DNA of 64,000 nt from Tribonema minus. Lineage: Eukaryota; Sar; Xanthophyceae; Tribonematales; Tribonemataceae. Made by a program: the position numbers and the translations under genes. The stretch is from assembly GCA_017506865.1 (NCBI GenBank), contig JAFCMP010000501.1:310001-374000 (forward strand), given 5' to 3'. Shown one piece after another: positions 56,408 to 64,000 of the stretch; the stretch's first letter is position 1, and each line of letters opens with the position of its first letter. The notes beneath the pieces were generated by a model, which did not search any database, had not been told where the DNA came from, and was given only the letters and a program-made list of their open reading frames with translations.

Positions 56408-57876
56408 TGCGCCGTGCGTGCAGCACTGCTCAGCATGCGCTGTAGCACCTAAAGTAGGCACGGTTGCATGAACGGCGTGAATCGGCAACTTAGTGCCATG
56501 GTGGTGGCGGTCTTGGATTTGGTGGTGCTGGCAGCGCGCAGCAAAGCTGATGTTCTCAGTGGCAACGTGTTGCGGTTGCAGCGCGCGCTAGTGGTGTGCC
56601 GCTGACTCTCGTGATCGGCAGGCAGCACTTGCAGACAACCGTTGTCCCTGGCATCTTTGGCTGCTCTACATGAGACCCAGCCCCCTCTCCTGCTTACTGC
56701 AGTGGCACAACGTGCTGCTCCGTCACGCTGCGGGTGCCGTGCTGGCAGCCATGTTCAGTTGAAGAGCACTCCATGTGTTCAGTCTTTTTAAACTCTTCAT
56801 AGACCTGATAGGTCCACCTGGCTGAGGGCGGCTGCAGCTGCACTGTGCAAAGCCCCCTCCCCTCCCACAAGCCACACGCCTTACGTGCCTTACATCACTC
56901 CCATTTGTTTCATGCCGGCATGTTGAACTTGAACTTGTGCCTGAGACAAGATACAGCAGGCGAGTGTGGCTGTGCTAACGTGCACTCTTGTGTGAGCCAC
57001 GGCACCATGGGCCAAAGTTTGCCAGGTTGAGCTTCACTGCAAGGCATGCCAGCAAGAGCACGCACAGGAAACACTGGCAGACTGGGACTTGTGTGATTGA
57101 TGCATGTAAGCTCCTGTGGCCATTCGCCATCTGCTACGCCACTTCCAAGCCTGCCCATGCTGCAAGAAGCCAAGGCAGCTGGGCTGTGGCACTAGAGGCG
57201 TGATAACAACTGTGGTTTGTGCCGTTGCAACTGTGGTTTGGTGCCGTAATGGAAGCACTGCTGCGCAGGCGGGCGGCGGTGACTCACTCCGTTATAGACC
57301 TACAGACACAAAAGCAACAGCTCCAGCGCAACACGTGTCACGACGTACCAACCTGAACACACCAAAAAGTGGAGCCAGTTTGGGACCTGCCTGGTCCCGA
57401 ATGCTCGTGCCTCTCACTACGTGCGATGCTCAACATAACACGGGCTCGCCCGCTTGCTGCCACCACCCAGCAACGCGCAGTACAGTGTACTCATAGCGCG
57501 CAGCAGCCTAGTGCTGCTGATGCCTGCCGCTGTGCACATACAACAAGGTGTCAGCTGGTGACCTTGAAACGAGCTGCAGCACCCGGTGCCGTCTCGCCCT
57601 CCCCTCACGCCCTCTTGTGCCCCCCTACACCACGCCCACCGGCTTCTTCAGAAATTGAGGCAGCGCTTCCGCTTTGCGCAATCCCTGCTTGGCCTGCAAG
57701 CAGCCGAACGCACAGCCCCCCCTCCCCCCCTCCTTCGCCTCCATGTCAAAAAAAAAGAGCAGGTCTCCGCCTTACTGCTCCGTCGCACACCGCTCCTTGG
57801 AACCTGCCCCCTCCCTCCCCCCTCCTAAATACCTCGGCCGCCCCCCCCTCCCCCCCGCCCCTTCTGCCGTCAAAAG
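56408..57876. other. 3'-3' intergenic region
   Basis: 1.5 kb between the PAO stop and the PX-protein stop, with C-rich tracts at 57,600-57,870. No gene is supported. Confidence 0.5.
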
Positions 57877-60374
57877 TCAAAAGTATGAGCGGTGGCGGCG
57901 GCACGCCCACTGCGGCGCCTGCACAAAGTCGATGAGCACCGAAATGTCGGGTATCTCCTGCAGGAGGTGGGCGAGGAGGCGCTCAATCGCGCGCGCGCGC
58001 CGCGCCAGGAACGGGTCCGTCAGGTTGGGGAACGGTCCGTCGCTCGCGCCGCGCGCGTTCTTCACGCGCCCCCACGCCTCCATCGAGTTGGGCAGGCACA
58101 TGGGCACAACGGTCGCCATGAGGCGCTCAAAGTCGGCAAAGCAGCGCCACGCAATGTACAGCGAGTCCTCAAAGCTCAGCGCGATGCGGTACTCGGCGAA
58201 CTCGTACTGGAACCAGAGCAGGCCGCGCGCGCGCGCCACGCGGTAGCCGTACACGGCACTGCGCGGGGAGTAGAGAAGGGGGGAAGTGGGTGTCAGGCCG
58301 GTCGGTTTTCTGTGGTGCGAGGATGCTGTGGTCGTGTGACTGCACGGAGACTGCGCCATGTATCATATACTGTGGCGTGTGACGGGGCGCAGGGGGCTAG
58401 CGCAGCAGGTTGCCACCGATGACGGCGGTGCAAGGGTACACATGTCACATGACACATCAAGCGGGGCAAGCAGCACAGCTTGAATGCTCGGCGAGGCACG
58501 TGGCAAAGCCATCACCACCATGTGTTGTGACCAGCCTCTAGAGGTGTGCTGACGACGCACTCATCCTGCGGTCATCATTGAGCACTGCTGCATCAACTGT
58601 GTACGTATCACACCAAGGTAAACCTTCATACTTACCTGGCTGCGCATGGCTCCTCGCGCGCAGTGATGTATGTGCCCTAGGTCACGCGCTCCCTGGCGCT
58701 GCACTCTGAGCTCTACCGCATCAACTCTTTGTGTGTACGCGCTGATATGTACATGTGCCTATGCGCTGAGCACTGCCGCATCTACTCTGTCGCACCTTCT
58801 GCACGGCGATACACGTGTCTAGGAGCATACCTGGCCGCCCAAGGCTCCCTGTGTACTGCAACCTCGCAAAAGACGACTAGTATTACGGTTTACGGTACAG
58901 CGGCCTTTGCAGTTGAGCTTGTTTAGCAGCTCGGCGGCAGTTCGCGCGCATCCTGGGTATGTACACACGCTGATGATACACGCAATACATACCTACGTGC
59001 ACCCACCTGGCCGCCCACGGCTCCTCCCTCACGGTGATGTAGAGATCGCGCGCGTCCTGGCGCTCCTCGCGCAGCACCACGTGCCCCTGCCGCTCGCAGC
59101 GGCGGCGGCAGTCGTCGCACAGCGCCAGCAGCATGGTGTCATCGCGCACGGGGACGCGCGACAGGTTGCGTGCCCTGTCCTCGTCCCCCTCCCCCTCCCC
59201 CCCCTCGCTGTCCCCCTCACCGCCCCCCCCCTCTGCGCCGTGGTGCGCCTCCACCGCGTCCACCCACTCGAAGATGCGCTGCAGGATGGGGTTGACGCCC
59301 GCGGGTATGGACTCGCGCCGGAACGCGTCCTCCGAGTCTGCGCGCCAGGGGGGTTTAGGGGGGGGGGGGGAGAAAGGAGAGCGGGGGCATTGGAGACGCG
59401 CGGATGAGCGGTGGCGCGGGCACAAAGTGGCGGCTCGATTGAAGTTTCAGGAGAAGTTTGCGCGTGCTGAGTTCTGCGTGTGTGTGATGGCGTCACCAAC
59501 GCGGTGCTGCCCCCTCCTCCCCCCTCCCCGGTGTCAGTGCACAACAGTGGTCTCCTACCAGAACGGGGGGGGGGTGGGTGGGTTGTCGGCAGTGAACTTT
59601 ATCCTCTGGCCGTGCAGCAGATGAGGGTTGCAGTGGCACGCAGGTGGTGAACGCATGATCATTCCAGAGTGGGATCATGCGCTTGAAGCGACAAGGGCCA
59701 GCAGTGCACGGCGAAGATCACGACGCACCAATCAGAAGCTGAGGCAACTGTAAGAGCATCCTACAGTGAGTGTGCACACATGCAACTACTATGTAGAGTT
59801 GTGTTGCGAGGACAATGATGAAAAATTAGACGTTTTCACATTGACGCGCATGGCGTCGTGTGCATCTGATACGCTCATTGCTCTTGCAAACTTCACTGGA
59901 GGCAGGGTGGCAGCAACATTGCATGGGTGACCTGATCTGGCACCCTATGCCAGTAATGCACGCGCCGACTTCTTGGCGTTGCAAGGCGTGCTGCAGCCAC
60001 AGGCACTTTCCAGGACAGATTGGCTTGTCAAATGAGCAAAACAATCACCACAATCAATTCGACAACAAGCCCGAACGCTGCTGGCTGTTGGTGCTTGCAG
60101 CAGGCGGTGTATCCACCTGAAGGGCCAACTCACCGAACCAGCCAAAGAACGAGGAGTGCCGGCGGCCTGGAACGAGGGCGACGCTGTTTTCCGCCGTGTC
60201 TGCCTCGCTAGCAGTACTGAAGGGCACGTGATTCCGCAGCACCGGGCTCTTGATTTCCACGATTTGGCTGGTTCGCTGCTTGCCGCTGAAGGGGACGAAG
60301 TTTTCGATCGTATGGCTTGGCGCGGCATCCTCACTCAAAGTGAGTGAGGAACCTTCGCGTGATGTGAACGCCAT
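57877..60374 (-). CDS. Divergent PX-domain protein (tentative)
   Basis: Three minus-strand exons, 60374-60134, 59337-59007 and 58258-57877, join in consistent phases (1, 2) and give 317 residues. Residues 1-80 are Ser/Thr-rich and look disordered. Residues ~81-190 include ESIPAGVNPILQRIFEWVDA, an acidic Glu/Gly loop and a helical segment with cysteines (LALCDDCRRRCERQGH). Residues ~191-305 resemble a PX (phox) phosphoinositide-binding domain: SLYIAWRCFADFERLM occupies the place of the RRY-x-x-F element, and FPNLTDPFLARRARAIERLL with LLQEIPDISVLIDFV matches the C-terminal helices. The central proline loop is altered. The homology is by pattern only. The exon-2 donor edge is duplicated downstream. 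It is divergent from the gamma-tubulin-complex-like gene. Confidence 0.55.
58627..59077 (-). repeat. Duplicated PX-gene exon-2 end with donor
   Basis: The exon-2 end and donor (plus strand CCACCTGGCCGCCCACGGCTCC at 59003) recur at about 58827 (TACCTGGCCGCCCAAGGCTCC) and 58635 (TACCTGGCTGCGCATGGCTCC). Both extra copies, read on the minus strand, retain strong donors (GTATGC and GTAAGT). Matches continue into the exon for about 60 bp in the outermost copy. Confidence 0.85.
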
Positions 60375-61056
60375 GCTCACGACTGCCAAAATTTCAGACA
60401 GAGCAGGCTGCGGCAGCTACTCCCCACGCCGCCAACACGAGCTCGCGCGCCACAGCAAAGTAGATGCTGGCGTGTATACTGCCTCCCTGTTTCCACGAAA
60501 TCTATTGCAGCAGGTCCCGACGGAGTGCGCGTTCGGCTTTTCTGGATACCAGGATCACCCACACCAGTCGTTGACCGTCGAGGCGCCGCTGATTACCTCA
60601 AAAACATCAAAGTGAGTCGTGCAGCTGCTGTGGACCCACTCAGCAGCGCGCTACCGGCCAGCTCGGGTGATCGTCACGCGTGTTCTCACCTTGCTACAGA
60701 GCGCGAAGTTTTGCGACACTGAGACTGCCAGGGTGGCAACTATCTGACACAGAAACGTAAGGCGTCTCAATTAGACGCCCGAGTCTCAGCAGGTGTGGTG
60801 TGCCGCGCGATCTCACCGTGTGTTTTTGTATTCGAAACACACACTTTCGAACTGACAGTTGAAGTTTGCTCGAGATTTTGTTGTGATTTTGTGATCACGA
60901 TGAAGCAGAGGAGCGTGACGTCCTCTGCTGCTGCCAGCTCCACCATCTCGTCTAGTAGCAGAAGCAAGGTTACCACATCATCGATGGTTTGTTGTTGACG
61001 CGTACACTGTGACGAACGTACCGCCGCCAACTGCCTGATATCTTGGGCTCGCAGCT
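60375..61056. other. Divergent intergenic region with one unassigned exon-like frame
   Basis: It holds the promoters of the PX gene and the gamma-tubulin-complex-like gene. A GTTGAAGTTTG string lies at about 60,861. See the separate entry for 60514-60611. Confidence 0.45.
60514..60611 (+). other. Possible unassigned coding exon
   Basis: Flanked by TTGCAGCAG and a GTGAGT donor, this 98-nt segment reads in one phase as DGVRVRLFWIPGSPTPVVD then RRGAADYLKNIK, with no stop until after the donor. I do not recognise the protein and found no convincing partner exon; it could be chance. Confidence 0.25.
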
Positions 61057-64000
61057 ATGAACGATATGAACGATGCACTAGAATCTGTGCATTTGCCGCT
61101 TCAGCTCACTGATTGGGAGCGCGGAGCAGAGGGTGATGATTGGGTCCTTCGCCAGCTGCAGCAGGGAGGGAGCTGCGCCGGGATTGCTGGCGCAGCGCTT
61201 CTGCAATGTTATTTCGAACCGTCAGAGGCGTCGCCGAGTGCGCAAGCCACACACTGGAGTGGTGTGCTAAATGATCGCAGCGTGGCCACCTACAACTTCT
61301 TTGGAAGTGCCGCGTTTGACGAAGTCAGCGATGAGCACTCCTTGACGTTTCCACGCCGCCAAGAAGAAGCCGAACGCTGCAGCGACGTCGCAGCAGCTCC
61401 AGATTGCACAGTTCATCAGGATCATGACGACGGCGATCTCTTCGGCGCGCTGCACAGCCAATTGCTATCCGCCGGGGCACCAGCGTACCGCCAGCTTGAC
61501 CTGCCGCTGTCGCTCCCTCACCTGCCCTACGGCGACGCCTTCGGGCCGGACATTGTTGAGCGCGCCACCAAGCGCCCTGCTCTAGCCTCTTCACAGGGCC
61601 ACACCAGCGGTGAGCGGCCAATGCACGACGAGCGTTGCCATGGCAGCAGCAACAGCGCTGCACGCATTTGCGGTGCTGCGTTATCACTGCAACCGGAGGT
61701 CGCGCACGCACTAGGAGGGGCGGATGTTGGCGCTGTGGGTGTGCCGCTGCTGCCGCTGGGGTGGGAGCGTGCTGCCTATCGCGAGCGGCGCGCGGCGGCG
61801 GGCACAGGGGGCGCCTCTGCCCTGCGCGCGTTTCCGCGCCTGTCGCAGGAAGGCCGCGCAGCGCTCACATGCGCACAGGGGAATCGGGCCGCCGCAGCTG
61901 CAGCGGCTGGCGATGCTGAGCTGATTCGCGATGCCGTGGCAGCGCTCGTTGGTATCCCCGGCGCTAACTTTCCCATGAGCGGCTCTGGCAGCAGCAGCGG
62001 CAGCGCTGCAGTGGTGGCGCGGCGCAATGCCCTGCTGGGCGAGTTCCTGACTGCGGGGGAGCGATACCAGGCGTTGGAGGCAGCGGCGCGGCGCTGCTGC
62101 TGCTGCGACACATTATATGGAGGTGGGCGGGGGGGCACGGCGGGTCGCGCGCGGCGTGGCTTTGGCGGAGCGCTGCTGCGGCAGCTGACGCGCGTGCAGG
62201 CGGAGGCGCTAAACGTCGACGCCTCGCGCCCGCGCACGCTCGTGGCGCTGCTCATCCGGTCGCAGCGCCCGCGCGCCAGACTGGCGGCGCTCGCCAAGGC
62301 GGCGCGCGGCGCGCGCGGCGAGCACGACCCGGCGGCGGAGGAGGCGGACGCGATGATCCGCCGCCTGTTGGCGCATGCGTGCGCAGTCGGCGCGGCAGGT
62401 GCTGCCGGCGGCGACGGCATTGCGCTCAACGTCGCGGTCTCGCTGCTGTGCGCCGCGACGCGGCCACTGCTGGCGGCGCTGCACGACTGCCTGTGGAGCG
62501 GCGACGGCGCAGCGACCGATGGCCTCTTCGCGACTGCGCTCGAGCACGCCAGCGCTGGCAAACAGACACACGGCGACGGCATTGGCTTGGGCGGCGGCGC
62601 AAGCGCAGCGGCGGCGGGCATCCTGACGCCCGAGAGGGCGCAGCGCGCTGCTGCCGCGGCCGTGCACGTGCGCGTTCTTCGCGCCGCCGCCACCGCCGCC
62701 CCGCAGTACTTCAAGGCGGTCAGTACGCCGCCGCCGCCGCGCCTCGAGCTCGCGCCGCGGCGGCTGCACGACTACCTGGCGGCGCTGCAGCGTCACTTGC
62801 AGCAGCGCTCAGCGGCAGTGGAGGCCCTGGAAGAGGAGTTGAACGAGCGCGCAAGCGCAGCGGAGGCGGCGGAGCGGGCTGCGCGCGTGCTGCGGCTGCG
62901 GCAGCTCAAGCGCGCGCGCAAGGCGGCGAGGGCTGCTGCGGCGGTGGCGGCGGACGCGGCGCAGGAGGGGCGGCGGGCGTGGGCGCAGGTGGGGGAAGCG
63001 TTCATGTTTCTGCTGCAACTTCATGGTACATGGACTTTGCGTTGGTTTGTGGTGTACATGGGAAGCCACTGGTCGTAAGCGTGCTTGCGGTACCAGACGC
63101 TGGAGGCCGCACAGACGAGGGCGGTGCCGCCACGCAGTGCGTAATTGTTTTTGTGTAGGACTAACACTGCCCACATAAAGTTGCTTGTAGTACATGTGTG
63201 GTCACGGCCGGCACATTGCTCACAGAAGTTGATTGGTGCGCTTGCGCCCATGGGCAGCGTGCTGTTGCTGCAGAGGCGCCCTGAGCGTACAGCAGCATAC
63301 AATGAACCTCAACGATACCCGGCCAAGCTTTCCTATACCCATTCTTATCAGCGCTGTTCGACCGGCAACCCAGGCCTGCAGCATCAATGACGCACCGACC
63401 ACGTTCTGCCGCGCCCGCCACCTTCAGGTTCTGATTGAGGACGCAGCAACGCGCAAGGGCGAAGCCGCAGCAGCCCAGGAGCGCGATGCGGCGGCCGACG
63501 CTGCCATCGCCGCCGCCGCCGCTGCCGCAGCGAGCGCCCGCGACGCTGAGCTCCTCACCACCGCCGCCGCCATTGAGGACCACTATGCGGTACTCAGCGC
63601 TGCAGCAGACAGGCGTGCGGCTGCTGCGCGCTGGCGTGCGGCGCGACGCGACAGGGTGGCGGCGGCGCCGCAGCAGCTGCGCGCGCTGCACGCCGGCGAC
63701 GCGGCTGCGTTTGCGCATCCGGGGGGTGCATCGGAGGGCGGCAGTGGCGGCAGCGCAGGGGGCGTTGCTGGGCCGCTGCTGCCGCAGCCGCAGCAGCAGC
63801 AGCAGCAGCGCCAGGACGATGGCGGTGGCGGGGATGTGGAGCAGGAGCAGATGCCTGCGCAGTTGCCGGGTGTCAGAGCGTCAGCGCCTGGCGTGCTGGC
63901 TGCTGAAACGCTGCTGCTGCCGCCTACACCAGACGCGCAGGAGGGCGCAGTGTGCGCCGCAGGCACAGAGAGTGGTGCACGTGCCAGTGGAAGCGAACAC
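61057..64000 (+). CDS. Gamma-tubulin complex component-like protein (GCP5/6-type), partial at right edge
   Basis: Exon 1, 61057-62988 (644 codons), and exon 2 from 63428 to beyond the window, joined in phase 0 (donor GTGGGG after RRAWAQ). Residues ~1-260 are poorly conserved. From about residue 287, AELIRDAVAALVGIPGANF, then LLGEFLTAGERYQALEAAAR, GALLRQLTRVQAEAL and RPRTLVALLIRSQRPRARLAAL resemble the N-terminal GRIP1 region of Spc97/Spc98 proteins. ALNVAVSLLCAATRPLLAALHDCLWSGD fits the following conserved element. The end of exon 1 and all of exon 2 are Ala/Arg/Glu-rich, probably coiled coil or disordered, as in the long central insert of GCP6. The GRIP2 half would lie past position 64000. 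No single residue motif proves the family. Confidence 0.6.

Overview
This is a nuclear segment of a GC-rich, intron-rich eukaryote, not a prokaryote. About 15 protein genes lie on both strands, most split into 2-9 exons joined by GT-AG and unusually often GC-AG introns. The gene set points to a photosynthetic protist: a Rieske pheophorbide a oxygenase-like enzyme with a signal-peptide-like leader, a GT4 glycosyltransferase related to the SQD2 group, a monofunctional homoserine dehydrogenase and a DUF1295 membrane protein. TTAGGG-type telomere-like islands and the signal-peptide-plus-transit leader suggest an alga with a complex plastid, such as a stramenopile. That assignment is inference.

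Layout, left to right: a phosphatidylinositol 4-kinase (minus, cut by the left edge, with a decayed reverse transcriptase in its last visible intron); a twin-CX9C mini-protein (minus) sharing a 129-bp divergent promoter with a seryl-tRNA synthetase (plus); a phosphatidylinositol synthase-like membrane protein (minus); nicotinate phosphoribosyltransferase (minus, nine exons); an ankyrin-DHHC palmitoyltransferase (plus); homoserine dehydrogenase (minus); a 129-bp repeat pair; a DUF1295 protein (plus); a GT4 glycosyltransferase (minus); a PEX26-like tail-anchored protein (minus); the ribosome-biogenesis GTPase LSG1 (plus); the Rieske oxygenase (plus, nine exons); a divergent PX-domain protein (minus); and a gamma-tubulin-complex-like protein (plus, cut by the right edge). 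Exons were joined by splice sites, phase and family homology; nearly all joins are phase-consistent.

The genes are housekeeping genes that do not form one pathway. Lipid and membrane themes recur (PI4K, PIS-like, PX, DHHC, DUF1295, GT4), as do translation and ribosome assembly (SerRS, LSG1).

Three signals stand out. (1) The SerRS carries two WHEP repeats and a C-terminal eEF1B/GST-C-like domain, an unusual architecture suggesting a synthetase-complex anchor. (2) Exon edges with their splice sites have been tandemly duplicated into the adjoining intron at about ten boundaries in at least five genes. (3) Six of about 46 inferred introns use GC donors. A clean non-autonomous hAT-type element (17-bp terminal inverted repeats, 8-bp target duplication) sits in one SerRS intron.
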